Positions 36,628 to 47,036 of a DNA stretch of 64,000 nucleotides are shown here, piece after piece; the stretch's first letter is position 1; each line of letters starts with the position of its first letter. Origin of the DNA: Pedobacter ghigonis. Lineage in GTDB: Bacteria; Bacteroidota; Bacteroidia; Sphingobacteriales; Sphingobacteriaceae. The notes beneath the pieces were generated by a model, which saw only the letters and a list, made by a program, of their open reading frames with translations, was not told the origin of the DNA and did no database searches. The stretch spans positions 689,079-753,078 of the forward strand of contig NZ_CAESCM010000001.1 of NCBI RefSeq assembly GCF_903166585.1. The letters run 5' to 3'. The translations under genes were made by a program, and so were the position numbers.

Positions 36628-37608
36628 TTAGCCGCCAATAGTAATCATACTTCGATTTTTTATGGTATTGGGGTCGATATGCTCAAAGTCGGTAATCATT
36701 TGTCCGCCCAATTCTTTCTTCTTACTCATGATGGATTCTATAATCAGCGGCAAAACTTCTTCATTATTTCTAAGTGCAGAAAGCAAATCAGTTTCCCCGT
36801 TAGAAAATAAGCAGTTTTTAAGCTTACCATCTGCAGTAAGGCGCATGCGGTTACATGTACTGCAAAAAGGTGCAGTCATTGTACTGATAATTGCGAATGA
36901 ACCTTCATGACCGGGAATCATAAAATGTTTTGCTGTATCGTGTGGCACTCCTTCAACCGGCAAGACCGTAAAATCCTGTTCAATTTTAGAGAGGATTTCT
37001 TGCAGCGAATACATTTTATTGCTAGTCCATTTATTTCCGTTAAAAGGCATAAATTCGATAAACCTAACCTGAATCGGGTTATATTTTGTCCAGTTTATAA
37101 AATCTTTAATTTCGCCATCATTCATCCCTTTCATCACCACCATATTAATTTTAACAGTGATTTTCTCCTGAAGCAGCAGTTCTATATTGCTGCGAACCTG
37201 ATGAAAAACATCCCGGCGGGTAATAAGCATGAATTTTTCGGGCTGTAAGGTATCCAGACTGATATTTATACTCTTAATTCCTGCGTCTTTCAAAACCGGT
37301 AGCATCTCGGCAATTCTTGTTCCGTTTGTAGTAATTACAAGTTCTACAGGAAGTTTTCCCAACTCAGAAATAATTGAAGCAGCATCCTTTCTTACCAAAG
37401 GTTCTCCTCCGGTCAAACGTATTTTTTTTACGCCCTGTTCTACAAATATCTTGGCTAACTGAACAATTTCGTCGGTCTGCATTAATCTTGAAGCCGGTGT
37501 GAAATCGTATTCTTCTTCCGGCATACAGTAAAAACAGCGGAAATTACAATTATCTGTTAGGGATATTCGAAGATAGTCATGTATTCGTCCGAAGGAATCT
37601 GATATCAT
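36628..37608 (-). CDS. moaA: GTP 3',8-cyclase MoaA (molybdenum cofactor synthesis)
   Basis: MoaA is a radical-SAM enzyme that starts molybdenum cofactor synthesis from GTP. The N-terminal cluster ligands are C21, C25 and C28 in DNCNFRCFYCMP. The C-terminal cluster is FCSTCNRMRLTADGKLKNCLF (C-x2-C-x13-C). The protein ends in the family's double glycine (TIGG). Length 326 is normal. It is the last gene after a molybdenum hydroxylase, 19 bp from its small subunit gene, a direct link between cofactor and enzyme. Other moa, moe and mob genes are not in the window. Confidence 0.96.
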   Translation of the reverse strand: MISDSFGRIHDYLRISLTDNCNFRCFYCMPEEEYDFTPASRLMQTDEIVQLAKIFVEQGVKKIRLTGGEPLVRKDAASIISELGKLPVELVITTNGTRIAEMLPVLKDAGIKSINISLDTLQPEKFMLITRRDVFHQVRSNIELLLQEKITVKINMVVMKGMNDGEIKDFINWTKYNPIQVRFIEFMPFNGNKWTSNKMYSLQEILSKIEQDFTVLPVEGVPHDTAKHFMIPGHEGSFAIISTMTAPFCSTCNRMRLTADGKLKNCLFSNGETDLLSALRNNEEVLPLIIESIMSKKKELGGQMITDFEHIDPNTIKNRSMITIGG

Positions 37609-37627
37609 ATCGTTTCTTTAGTATTAC

Positions 37628-38089
37628 TCATTTTGAGATGCTATCTTTTGCTGCCAACTTGATCGCATCCCTAATTCGAAGGTAAGTACCGCAACGACAG
37701 ATGTTTCCTGCCATGGCATCATTAATATCCTGATCTGAAGGGTTCTTGTTTTCTTTTAACAAAACGGCAGCAGACATGATCTGCCCGGCCTGACAGTAGC
37801 CGCATTGAGACACGTCCAGTTCCAACCAGGCCTTTTGCAAAGGATGGTTATTCTTTTCGGACAAACCTTCAATTGTTACCACTTTTTTGCCTTGGGCACG
37901 ACTAGCCTTTGTTACACAGGAACGAACAGCCTCTCCATCCAAATGAACCACACAGGCACCGCATTGTGCAACGCCACACCCAAACTTTGTACCTACAAGA
38001 CCGACGTGATCTCTCAATATCCACAAGAGTGGTGTTTCGGGATCAGCATCAAGTTTATATTCCTTTTTATTAATATTTAAAGTAATCAT
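37628..38089 (-). CDS. 2Fe-2S subunit of a molybdenum hydroxylase (IorA-like)
   Basis: The 153-residue protein has two cluster-binding regions. [16 protein letters not shown] plus a later Cys is plant-type ferredoxin-like, and [10 protein letters not shown] with [15 protein letters not shown] is the helical domain. This is the layout of isoquinoline 1-oxidoreductase alpha and related small subunits. It passes electrons from the molybdenum site in the large subunit, encoded 25 bp upstream. No FAD subunit gene is present, as in IorAB-type enzymes, which use cytochromes rather than NAD. It has no signal peptide of its own, so it could be exported with the large subunit. Confidence 0.93.
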   Translation of the reverse strand: MITLNINKKEYKLDADPETPLLWILRDHVGLVGTKFGCGVAQCGACVVHLDGEAVRSCVTKASRAQGKKVVTIEGLSEKNNHPLQKAWLELDVSQCGYCQAGQIMSAAVLLKENKNPSDQDINDAMAGNICRCGTYLRIRDAIKLAAKDSISK

Positions 38090-38114
38090 ATTATGTATAA
38101 TTATTCAATTTAAA

Positions 38115-40373
38115 TTAGACACTTGTAGGTTCGGGTTGCGGCATAGCAAAAGGTTGCTGATAGTGACGTTTTCCTGTAGCCTTATAGAGCGCATTGGCCA
38201 CTGCACCAAACACCGGTGGAAAAGGCGGCTCACCTAAACCTGTTGGGTCAATATCGTTTTGAACAAATGAAACATCCACTTTCTTCGGCGCTTCATGCAT
38301 TCTGATGATTCTGTATTTATGGAAGTTATTTTCCTGAACCACTCCGTTTTTATGAGTAAGCCCGCCATACAAACTATTTCCTATTCCGTCTACAACAGCG
38401 CCCTGCACCATATTAGTGGCAGCATCAGGGTTGATTACAATTCCCGCGTCAACTGCACTGAACACACGTTCCACATAAGGCTCACCATCCTTTAAAACCA
38501 TGTCTACAACATGTGCGGCATAAGAGTTATGGCAGAAATAGGCAGCCACACCCCGGCTAAATTTTTTATTTAGTGGATCCGACCATCCGGATTTTTCCTT
38601 TACTAAGCTTAGGACACCGGCATAACGGGCAGGATCATATTCATTATTTTTCCCAACCGGGTTATCTTTTGCCCTTTTTAAAAGTTCCAGTCGAAAATCA
38701 ATCGGGTCTTTACCCATAGCTTCGGCAAGTTCGTCCAGAAAGGATTGCTCAGCGGCCGCTGCAAAATTAGATCGGGGTGCCCTGAAAGCACCAATTGTAA
38801 TATTTGAGGGAATCTGCCATCCCTCCGCCAAATAATTGTCAATTGCTCCGGCAGGAAAACGGTTTGCATGAACAGCATGTTCAGGGATGCCGCCGCCTTT
38901 AACATGAAAAGCTAATAGCTTCTTATTTTCATCGAGTGCTGCCCGGTAAGTGGCAGTGTACATTGGCCTGTAAATACCATAAGTCGTATCATCTTCGCGA
39001 GAATAAATCAGTTTAATTGGTGCTTTCGATTTTTTAGAGATCAGGGCGGCTTCGATCAGATAATGTCCGTAGGCTCTGCGCCCAAATCCGCCGCCCATTC
39101 TGGTCATTTGTATCTCTATCTTATCGGCAGGCAGGTTAAGAACTTTCATCAGTGTAGGCTCTGTCCAACCGGGTGCCTGAAGTGGTCCGACTACTAGCGC
39201 CTTTTCCTCTGTTACATGAGCGAAAAAGTTCATCGGCTCCATACAGTTATGCGCAAGAAAAGGTGCTGTATATGTACGCTCGATAATCGTTTTCGCATTT
39301 TTGAAACCGGTTTCAGGGTCACCATCCCGGCGCAACAATTGGGCTGGCCGAGCTCCATACTCAAGCATTTTTTTATATTGATTTTCGGTACTTTCCAACT
39401 CTCCCGGAACAATAACTGTGCGGCTTTCTCCCCGGCCCGCCATTGTATCTTTTACATCGCCGGCCGGCATCCATTCAACAATCAGCTTCTTCCTTGCATT
39501 CATCACTTCCCAGGTTGTTTTACCTACAACAACAAGGAGTTCATTAAAAGTTCTCGTATCAAAACCACCCTGGGCAAAACCATCCTCATAAAGTTTCAAA
39601 CTGAAAACATCTTTAACCCCGGGCATTTTCAGGCATTGGGAAGCATCAAAAGATTTCAGCTTCATACCAAAACCAGGCGGATGCTGAATCATGGCGATCA
39701 GCATACCTTCATGTTTGTAATCAAGCCCAAAAAGTGGTTTTCCACTTATTATCTTTTTCCCTTCAACATTTTTTTGCGATTTCCTTACAATGCTAAAATC
39801 CTTAACGTCCTTTAACTTAATCCCCTTTGGAACAGGAATCGCAGCTGCTTTGGAAGCAAATTCGCCATACTTGCCTTTCTTACCGCTTTTTTCATGATAA
39901 ATCATGCCCATTTTGCTCGTTAGCTCTACTATTGGCACTGCCCAAGTTTGCGATGCAGCCTGCATCAACATATTTCTAGCTGTAGCACCTGCTTCTCTTA
40001 GTGGTTTCCAATACATGCGCATGGAATTGCTTCCTCCGGTAAATTGCGGTCCGAGTTTAACATTGTCGTGAGGGCCCATTTCCACAGTCACATTTTGCCA
40101 GTCGACATCAAGCTCCTCTGCAACAATCATTGGCAGGGAAGTCATTACATTCTGTCCGAATTCCGGGTTTGGACAAATAAGCGTAATGGAGTTATCCGCA
40201 GCGATTTTGATATAGCCGTTAATTTCTGTCCACTGCCCTGCAGGCAATCCATTGTCATTGTTGGGCAAAGCCAGCTTGGCCAGCCCGCTGAAATGTATCA
40301 TTAACCCACCTGTTGCAATCAATGATGTTTTCAGAAAGGTACGCCTGCTATTTTCGGTTTGATTTATTTCCAT
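38115..40373 (-). CDS. Molybdopterin-binding large subunit of an IorB-like oxidoreductase, Tat-exported
   Basis: The 752-residue product belongs to the xanthine dehydrogenase family, isoquinoline 1-oxidoreductase beta type, hydroxylating aldehydes or N-heterocycles. Residues 9-15 (SRRTFLK) and the hydrophobic stretch after them are a textbook Tat signal. Family segments include GGSNSMRMYWKPLREAGA, VGPLQAPGWTEP, RMGGGFGRRAYGHYLIEAA, GAFRAPRSNFAAAAEQSFLDELA and the C-terminal GLGEPPFPPVFGAVANAL carrying the catalytic Glu. It is co-transcribed with the 2Fe-2S subunit and a di-heme cytochrome gene. The true substrate is unknown. Confidence 0.94.
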   Translation of the reverse strand: MEINQTENSRRTFLKTSLIATGGLMIHFSGLAKLALPNNDNGLPAGQWTEINGYIKIAADNSITLICPNPEFGQNVMTSLPMIVAEELDVDWQNVTVEMGPHDNVKLGPQFTGGSNSMRMYWKPLREAGATARNMLMQAASQTWAVPIVELTSKMGMIYHEKSGKKGKYGEFASKAAAIPVPKGIKLKDVKDFSIVRKSQKNVEGKKIISGKPLFGLDYKHEGMLIAMIQHPPGFGMKLKSFDASQCLKMPGVKDVFSLKLYEDGFAQGGFDTRTFNELLVVVGKTTWEVMNARKKLIVEWMPAGDVKDTMAGRGESRTVIVPGELESTENQYKKMLEYGARPAQLLRRDGDPETGFKNAKTIIERTYTAPFLAHNCMEPMNFFAHVTEEKALVVGPLQAPGWTEPTLMKVLNLPADKIEIQMTRMGGGFGRRAYGHYLIEAALISKKSKAPIKLIYSREDDTTYGIYRPMYTATYRAALDENKKLLAFHVKGGGIPEHAVHANRFPAGAIDNYLAEGWQIPSNITIGAFRAPRSNFAAAAEQSFLDELAEAMGKDPIDFRLELLKRAKDNPVGKNNEYDPARYAGVLSLVKEKSGWSDPLNKKFSRGVAAYFCHNSYAAHVVDMVLKDGEPYVERVFSAVDAGIVINPDAATNMVQGAVVDGIGNSLYGGLTHKNGVVQENNFHKYRIIRMHEAPKKVDVSFVQNDIDPTGLGEPPFPPVFGAVANALYKATGKRHYQQPFAMPQPEPTSV

Positions 40374-40402
40374 CTGCTAAGATTTAATAATGTATAATCT
40401 GA

Positions 40403-41053
40403 TTATTTTTCCGGAGGCGCAAAAGCGCCGGTGGTTAGCCATGTAATCCAGGCCTTTTTGAAATCTGCATGTGAAAGTGGTGGCAATGTACGTCCCTCGC
40501 CTGGATTCCATCCGGCAAGAACAAGGCCGTCATCGGCATGTGCAATAAGCTTTTTCATGTCCTTGTTTCCGTTCGTTTTGGGATCCGTAAGTTGCCTGGC
40601 CAGTTGATTCTCGGTTCTGCCCTGAAAAACCATTCTCATGTTTGCAGGAGGTAGATGCCATTCAGGATTTCCCGGAGGTGTATGCAAACCCGGCGTATTA
40701 GTGGGCTGGTGGCAGTTTGAACATTTCATCGCGTAAACACCTTTACCCTCTTTACCTCTTTTTGGCAACATTGCATGTATGTGGCTGTCATCGCCCTGCA
40801 AAGGGACATCTCCTGACGGATGACAATTCATACATCGCGGACTCATCAATACTGCATAAACCTGTTTGAAAGCAGTTACCGATGCAATGCTGTCCTTCAA
40901 CACAATTGGCTTAACCTCGTTTGGCTTACTATCAACTGTTAGAGAATCTGCTCCAAAGGCCATTAAAACCACAATTGAAGATAATATGGTGACCACGAAT
41001 AATGATCTTACAGCGCCACGGTATTTACTGTTTTTATTTGGTCTTTCAATCAT
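40403..41053 (-). CDS. Di-heme c-type cytochrome associated with the molybdenum hydroxylase
   Basis: Two CxxCH haem motifs are visible, CMNCHPSGD and CSNCHQPTN, in a 216-residue protein with an N-terminal membrane anchor or signal (about residues 15-37, LFVVTILSSIVVLMAFGA). Further segments PPANMRMVFQGRTENQLARQ and HADDGLVLAGWNPGEGR follow the pattern of the 'isoquinoline 1-oxidoreductase subunit' proteins annotated beside IorAB in Bacteroidota. It most likely takes electrons from the 2Fe-2S subunit to the respiratory chain in the periplasm. It is first in the four-gene iorB-iorA-moaA unit and has a candidate promoter at 41134. Confidence 0.88.
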   Translation of the reverse strand: MIERPNKNSKYRGAVRSLFVVTILSSIVVLMAFGADSLTVDSKPNEVKPIVLKDSIASVTAFKQVYAVLMSPRCMNCHPSGDVPLQGDDSHIHAMLPKRGKEGKGVYAMKCSNCHQPTNTPGLHTPPGNPEWHLPPANMRMVFQGRTENQLARQLTDPKTNGNKDMKKLIAHADDGLVLAGWNPGEGRTLPPLSHADFKKAWITWLTTGAFAPPEK

Positions 41054-41133
41054 ATGTTTTGTTTTGTAGTTATTCTAATATAATGATATTATTGGATACT
41101 TATTCATCTATTAACCTGAAAATTAGACCTCTG

Positions 41134-41141
41134 CAAAATTA
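41134..41141 (-). promoter_or_regulatory. Candidate -7 box for the cytochrome-molybdenum hydroxylase operon
   Basis: On the minus strand TAATTTTG matches TAnnTTTG exactly. It lies in the 107-bp gap between the esterase gene and the cytochrome gene, the only wide gap in this leftward series, and would give a leader of about 75 bases. No -33 TTG is seen. Confidence 0.4.
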
Positions 41142-41160
41142 TGGTCATTTATTGAATTAT

Positions 41161-42759
41161 CTAATGCAGGTTACCTGAGACAATTGCTTTTTCAATCAAT
41201 TCCGTTCTTAATTTAACCGGATCCGTTTTTCCACTTGCAAATCCGTCGCCCTGAATTTCCAGTACCTCTCCTGTTTTCCCAACATATAGCGGCCATTTGG
41301 CTAATCCCTGGCCGTTGGGATCTCCGGTTTTTGCAAAGTTGCTCCAATAGCTGTTCATCATTTTCGCCACTTGCTGATCCTGAGGATCAATTACCGCTCC
41401 GTTTCTGCTCGTCAGGTTGTCAAATACATAGGAGATTTCCGATGCATGGGCAGCCCCGAAACGCATTCGCCCTCTTGCTCCGGGCGAGATATAGGAAAAC
41501 AAATAGACATAGGCAGGCATACCTTTTTTCGAAAATGCGCTGGCAGTAAACCGGGCCGGCTCTGCCCATACCTTATCTGTTATGACCATCGTCCGCACCT
41601 TGGCAAAATCTGTACTTCCATCCGGGTCGTAAACTGATTTTGCCTGTTCCTGCATACTACCAAACAGATTAAATAACTGCTCTTTTGAATTTGCACTGAT
41701 AAACCCTGCTTCAACCTCGGCACTATTGGAGCCTATTATCAGTGAAACTTTTGGTATTTTGCCTGCTTTATAAGCGGTCTCTGCTGTTTCAGTAACCAAA
41801 CTACCGTCCAGGATTGGCCCTGAATAAGTCGGTGCTCCGCCCGGGCCGTTGCTTTCCTGTCCGCCGTCAATAACATCCTCCACACTAAGCGAACGAAGTT
41901 TGGCAAGTGCTGCTGCGTCTGTACCTTCAATGCCATGCTTTTTGGCAAAATTTACGCCAATGGTTTCTGCAGAGATTGGATAATAGGGATCAGCATTTTC
42001 TTTGCTGATTGGTCGTCCCGTCAAGACCCCGTCGCGTCCGCCGCCTGATTCAACGATTGCCTTTTGGAACAGCCCCCTTGCGCTCGGAATCGTTAGCAGG
42101 GATTGTACTGATACTCCGCCCGCTGATTCTCCGAAAATAGTGACGTTTTTTGGATCTCCACCAAAGGCAGAAATATTAGCCTGAATCCATTTCAGCGCTG
42201 CTATCTGATCCATATAGGCATAACTGCCTTTAAACTCATCCTTTTTTTCATTTGTTAATGCAGGGAAAGCAAAGAAACCCAGCCTGCCCAGACGGTAATT
42301 GATAGTGATAAGCATTACGCCCTGTTTTGCAAAGTTGACGCCTGAATAGCCCGCCTGAGCACCACTTCCAAAAACAAAAGCCCCTCCGTATATCCAGACC
42401 ATTACAGGCAGTTTTGCATACTTACCGGCACCAGCCGGGCGCCAGATATTTAGAAAAAGACAATCCTCCGAAGAGCTTGCCGAGATTTTGTTTCCGTCTC
42501 TTGGAAATCCCATTTGGGCCGGGTCAGCACCAAACTTACTCGCATCCCTTATCCCTTTCCAAGCGGTAAGTGGCTGAGGAGGGCGCCACCGGTTTTCTCC
42601 AACAGGCGGAGCAGCAAATGGAATTCCCTTGAATATCGAAACTTCTCCCTCGTTGACCCCTTGCAGACTTCCATACTTGGTATTTACCACCGGGCCGGGC
42701 TGCTGAGCATAGCATGAGATGCTAATACAAATGGCTAAAGAGAGAAAAAATAGTTTCAT
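41161..42759 (-). CDS. Secreted type-B carboxylesterase
   Basis: The 532-residue protein has a signal peptide (ends CYAQQ) and the carboxylesterase/lipase type B fold. [12 protein letters not shown] starts the domain, [12 protein letters not shown] and [16 protein letters not shown] form the oxyanion-hole region, and [16 protein letters not shown] is the nucleophile elbow with the catalytic serine. A catalytic His is expected in [13 protein letters not shown]. It hydrolyses esters in the periplasm or outside the cell. It lies 20 bp after the aldo/keto reductase gene in an operon of exported enzymes. Confidence 0.93.
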   Translation of the reverse strand: MKLFFLSLAICISISCYAQQPGPVVNTKYGSLQGVNEGEVSIFKGIPFAAPPVGENRWRPPQPLTAWKGIRDASKFGADPAQMGFPRDGNKISASSSEDCLFLNIWRPAGAGKYAKLPVMVWIYGGAFVFGSGAQAGYSGVNFAKQGVMLITINYRLGRLGFFAFPALTNEKKDEFKGSYAYMDQIAALKWIQANISAFGGDPKNVTIFGESAGGVSVQSLLTIPSARGLFQKAIVESGGGRDGVLTGRPISKENADPYYPISAETIGVNFAKKHGIEGTDAAALAKLRSLSVEDVIDGGQESNGPGGAPTYSGPILDGSLVTETAETAYKAGKIPKVSLIIGSNSAEVEAGFISANSKEQLFNLFGSMQEQAKSVYDPDGSTDFAKVRTMVITDKVWAEPARFTASAFSKKGMPAYVYLFSYISPGARGRMRFGAAHASEISYVFDNLTSRNGAVIDPQDQQVAKMMNSYWSNFAKTGDPNGQGLAKWPLYVGKTGEVLEIQGDGFASGKTDPVKLRTELIEKAIVSGNLH

Positions 42760-42779
42760 AAATTATGATTCGTAGTTAA

Positions 42780-43940
<1,161 letters not shown>

Positions 43941-43965
43941 AAATATAAAAGGTTCTGTGCTAAAA

Positions 43966-44436
43966 TTAATTTGTTTTGACAGCCAGTTTTACTGCCCTTG
44001 ACAGTTTCGAAAAAGTCAACGATCCCATTTTCCACTTGCCATTTTCCTTTACATACACTTCTGTAACCATAAATGGATTGATTACTTCATTGCTGCCAAG
44101 AACGGCGACCAGATCAATATCATTCAATAAAATAGCGGTATTGCCGATGATATTTACCGATGCTGAATATACTTCGGCTTTCTTATAATGGATGCCCCCT
44201 GATTTAATCACATTCAGTTCTCTTTCGGTTCCCCAACTACCTCCCATATGCACGAACATTGCCTTTGTATCAAATAGTTTACCTAAAGAGTCTACATTCT
44301 TATCTGCCATCCATACCCATTTTTTTTTGGAAAGATCCAGTACCTCTTGTTCTGATTTTGTCGGCGTAGTGGATTGTGCATTAGCAACATTGAACATTGT
44401 TATTAGTATTAAAATGCTAAAAAATACTTTTTTCAT
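43966..44436 (-). CDS. Secreted NTF2/SnoaL-like (DUF4440-type) protein
   Basis: A signal peptide (MKKVFFSILILITMFNVANAQ) is followed by 135 residues with the cone-shaped NTF2-like pattern: EQEVLDLSKKKWVWMADKNVDSLGKLF, MFVHMGGSWGT, VNIIGNTAILLNDIDLVAVL and VTEVYVKENGKWKMGSLTFSKL. Family members are often isomerases, hydrolases or binding proteins with no cofactor. It is the second gene of the leftward operon, 22 bp from the glucose dehydrogenase-like gene. Confidence 0.85.
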   Translation of the reverse strand: MKKVFFSILILITMFNVANAQSTTPTKSEQEVLDLSKKKWVWMADKNVDSLGKLFDTKAMFVHMGGSWGTERELNVIKSGGIHYKKAEVYSASVNIIGNTAILLNDIDLVAVLGSNEVINPFMVTEVYVKENGKWKMGSLTFSKLSRAVKLAVKTN

Positions 44437-44458
44437 ATTTAATTTATTTTTGATCTAT

Positions 44459-45721
44459 CTATTCTCTATCTATCTTATATAATCTTCCCTGATCTGTTAT
44501 GGCGTACAATGCACCATCAGTTCCCTGAGTGATATCACGAAAACGTTGGCTTTCCCCTGCAAGTAGCCGCTCTTCACCGGTAACACGGTTATTGTCAATT
44601 ATCAACCGCACAATATGCATTCCGCTTAACGAACCTATGAAAAGATTATTTCGCCATTCAGGAACTCGTTCACCCTTATAAAATGTCATACCGCTTGGTG
44701 AAACCACCGGATCCCAATAATACATAGGTTGCGTCATGCCATCTCGTTGCTGAATTCCGGTAAGTACTGGTTGCCCACTATATTCGAGTCCATAAGTAAT
44801 TGTCGGCCAGCCATAATTGGCACCTGGCTGAATCCTGTTTAATTCATCTCCTCCACGAGGACCATGTTCGCTTTGCCAAAGTTCACCGGTTACCGGATGA
44901 ATCGCCAGCCCTTGGGGATTTCGGTGACCGATGGAATATAACTCAGGTAGCGCACCTGGCTGTCCTGTAAAGGGATTTCCGGCGACAGGTTGCCCGTCCC
45001 GGTTGATCCTGATCACCTTACCGATAGATGCGCTTGTAGATTGAGCCTGGGCCCTGGTCACATTATCTGCACGTTCGCCTGTACTGGCAAATAAATTACC
45101 GGACGGATCAAAGACCACTCTTCCTCCATAATGATTTACCCCGTTATATGCCGGTGTAGAGCGGTAGATTATCGTTACTGCCTCTAAGGACCGTTCATCA
45201 CTTGAAAGCCTTCCTTTAGCGACTGAGGTGCGGTTCCCACCGGTAGTTGGCTCAGAAAAAGACCAATAAACCATTCTATTGCCTGAAAAATCCGGATCAA
45301 GACATATACCCAGCAACCCGCCCTGTCCATTTGCATTAACCGCAGGAACCCCTGCTATTGGATCGCTGATCGTTCCGCTGCCATTTACTATTCTCATTCG
45401 TCCCGCCTTTTCATTAATCAAGAACCTGCCGTCTGGCAATACTGCTATTCCCCACGGGGCAACGAGCGCTGAGGTGACTACGGTCGTACGAATCCGTGTG
45501 GAAGTATTTACAGCAGCAATTCTGGTCTGCCCGGCGAAGGCTGGGCTATAACTTGAATTTGGAGGGTTCCGCTCTACCGATGAGTCAGAAGTTGGAACGG
45601 TAGGTGCCGGCTCCCCGGCATCAGGTTCACTTTTTTTCGAACAGGAAAGCAATGTAAAAGTGACAGTGCAAATGACCAGTATGATCCGCGAATAGTTTAA
45701 CATAGGTAGGTTCATACTCAA
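44459..45721 (-). CDS. PQQ-dependent sugar dehydrogenase-like lipoprotein (GDH-B/Yli family)
   Basis: The 420-residue product is a soluble quinoprotein glucose/sorbosone dehydrogenase-type propeller. Motifs are LVAPWGIAVLPDGRFLINEKAGRMR, GQGGLLGICLDPDF, HYGGRVVFDPSGNLF, IGHRNPQGLAIHPVTGELWQSEHGPRGGDELNR and GANYGWP. Members oxidise aldose sugars to lactones with PQQ. The signal ends in the lipobox LLSC followed by SKKSEPD, indicating a lipoprotein. An internal Met at codon 7 is an alternative start. It is first in the leftward operon; four CATAGATG motifs lie just upstream. Confidence 0.9.
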   Translation of the reverse strand: MSMNLPMLNYSRIILVICTVTFTLLSCSKKSEPDAGEPAPTVPTSDSSVERNPPNSSYSPAFAGQTRIAAVNTSTRIRTTVVTSALVAPWGIAVLPDGRFLINEKAGRMRIVNGSGTISDPIAGVPAVNANGQGGLLGICLDPDFSGNRMVYWSFSEPTTGGNRTSVAKGRLSSDERSLEAVTIIYRSTPAYNGVNHYGGRVVFDPSGNLFASTGERADNVTRAQAQSTSASIGKVIRINRDGQPVAGNPFTGQPGALPELYSIGHRNPQGLAIHPVTGELWQSEHGPRGGDELNRIQPGANYGWPTITYGLEYSGQPVLTGIQQRDGMTQPMYYWDPVVSPSGMTFYKGERVPEWRNNLFIGSLSGMHIVRLIIDNNRVTGEERLLAGESQRFRDITQGTDGALYAITDQGRLYKIDRE

Positions 45722-45775
45722 ATAAACAGTTTTAGTTTAGATATCAAGTCTTATAATAGACGGTTCAGGAAATTT

Positions 45776-45853
45776 CATAGATGGTTTAAGGATTTCCATA
45801 GATGGCAAATGTTTTTATTGGAGCGATAGATGATTTATTTCAATTCATCTATG
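45776..45853. promoter_or_regulatory. Four CATAGATG-type motifs between divergent operons
   Basis: CATAGATGG occurs at 45776-45784 and 45797-45805, exactly 21 bp apart (two helical turns). GATAGATGA lies at 45825-45833, and an inverted copy CATCTATG at 45846-45853. They are 55-132 bp upstream of the sugar dehydrogenase start and 125-202 bp upstream of the LytS/LytTR genes. Spaced direct repeats are typical of LytTR binding sites. Confidence 0.55.
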
Positions 45854-45977
45854 TATTTCGCCTGACTGTCTAGTAGAAAAAAAACTTCGGGATAAAAATC
45901 GCTCCTTTGCAAATTGATGGTTGAGATTTAATGTATATTGAAACATCAAAGCAAATATTTATAATTTTAAGTCATTC

Positions 45978-47036
45978 ATGACGCGTTATCACAAAATATT
46001 CCGGGCGGTTTTTAGCATCGACTTCGTTGCGGTTATCGCATTGTTTATAGGTTTTTTTCTTCCGCTTACAAAATCAGTGGAAATGCCCGCAGTGTTCTGG
46101 ATAAAGCAGGGTATTGAATATGCTATTTATACCATATTATATTTTGGAAACCTGTACCTGCTTTTCCCAAAACTGGCAAATAAACGGTTCGGCTTCCTTT
46201 ATTTCATTATCGTTTGCCTGATAGTTTACATTATTCCAATATTTCTTCGCTCGATCAGGAAGGCAGTTGAACTTTATGCTGAAATGGAGAAAGCCTATAC
46301 CGCGGCAGGACAGAAGTTTTGGGCCAGTGACCATTGGGATACCACGATAGTCATTACTGTTTCTGTAGTTTTCATTACCTTAAGTTATATCTCGGCTGTT
46401 GCAAAAAAAATGCATCGAAACCAGCTTGCCTATGAAACCTCGGAACGGGAGAGAATCAGCGCAGAGCTATCCTTTTTAAAAGCACAGATTAATCCCCACT
46501 TCTTTTTCAATACCCTGCACACGATATATGCTTTGATGGATACCGATCAGCCCGCCGCCAAGAGTTCAATTTACAATCTCTCCCACATGATGCGATATGT
46601 CCTTTATGATACCAGGGGTGAGCGAACTTCGTTACTTAAGGAAATCGATTTCATTGAGGATTACATTGCGCTTATGAAAGTCCGGATATCTCCTGAAGTG
46701 CAAATAATCGTTGATAAACAGCCTAATTTGCCTGATATGGAGATTGTGCCGATGCTTTTGCTGCCCTTCGTCGAAAACGCTTTCAAACACGGCATCAGTG
46801 CCATTCAGCCCAGTTATATATTTATTGGTATATCCGTGGTGGACAATAATTTGAAGTTCGAAGTTCGAAATTCGCTCTTTGAAACCCTTGGCAAGCAGCT
46901 CGATGAAGATCCTGGAATTGGCATTGCCAATACCAAACGACGGCTGGATCTGCTTTATCCGGAAAAGTACAGTCTGGAAATCGACCGGGATGAAAATGCA
47001 ATGGAACACAGCATCACTTTAAAAATTAGTAAATGA
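45978..47036 (+). CDS. LytS/YehU-type sensor histidine kinase
   Basis: The 352-residue protein has four N-terminal membrane segments (within residues 10-140) with no large periplasmic domain. A His_kinase module follows: KAQINPHFFFNTLHTIYALMD with phospho-acceptor H174, then an ATPase domain with PMLLLPFVENAFKHGI and GIGIANTKRRLDLLYP. It overlaps the response regulator gene by 4 bp, so the two are translated together as a two-component pair. The signal is unknown; a membrane-buried sensor suggests a lipophilic or envelope cue. Confidence 0.93.
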   Translation: MTRYHKIFRAVFSIDFVAVIALFIGFFLPLTKSVEMPAVFWIKQGIEYAIYTILYFGNLYLLFPKLANKRFGFLYFIIVCLIVYIIPIFLRSIRKAVELYAEMEKAYTAAGQKFWASDHWDTTIVITVSVVFITLSYISAVAKKMHRNQLAYETSERERISAELSFLKAQINPHFFFNTLHTIYALMDTDQPAAKSSIYNLSHMMRYVLYDTRGERTSLLKEIDFIEDYIALMKVRISPEVQIIVDKQPNLPDMEIVPMLLLPFVENAFKHGISAIQPSYIFIGISVVDNNLKFEVRNSLFETLGKQLDEDPGIGIANTKRRLDLLYPEKYSLEIDRDENAMEHSITLKISK

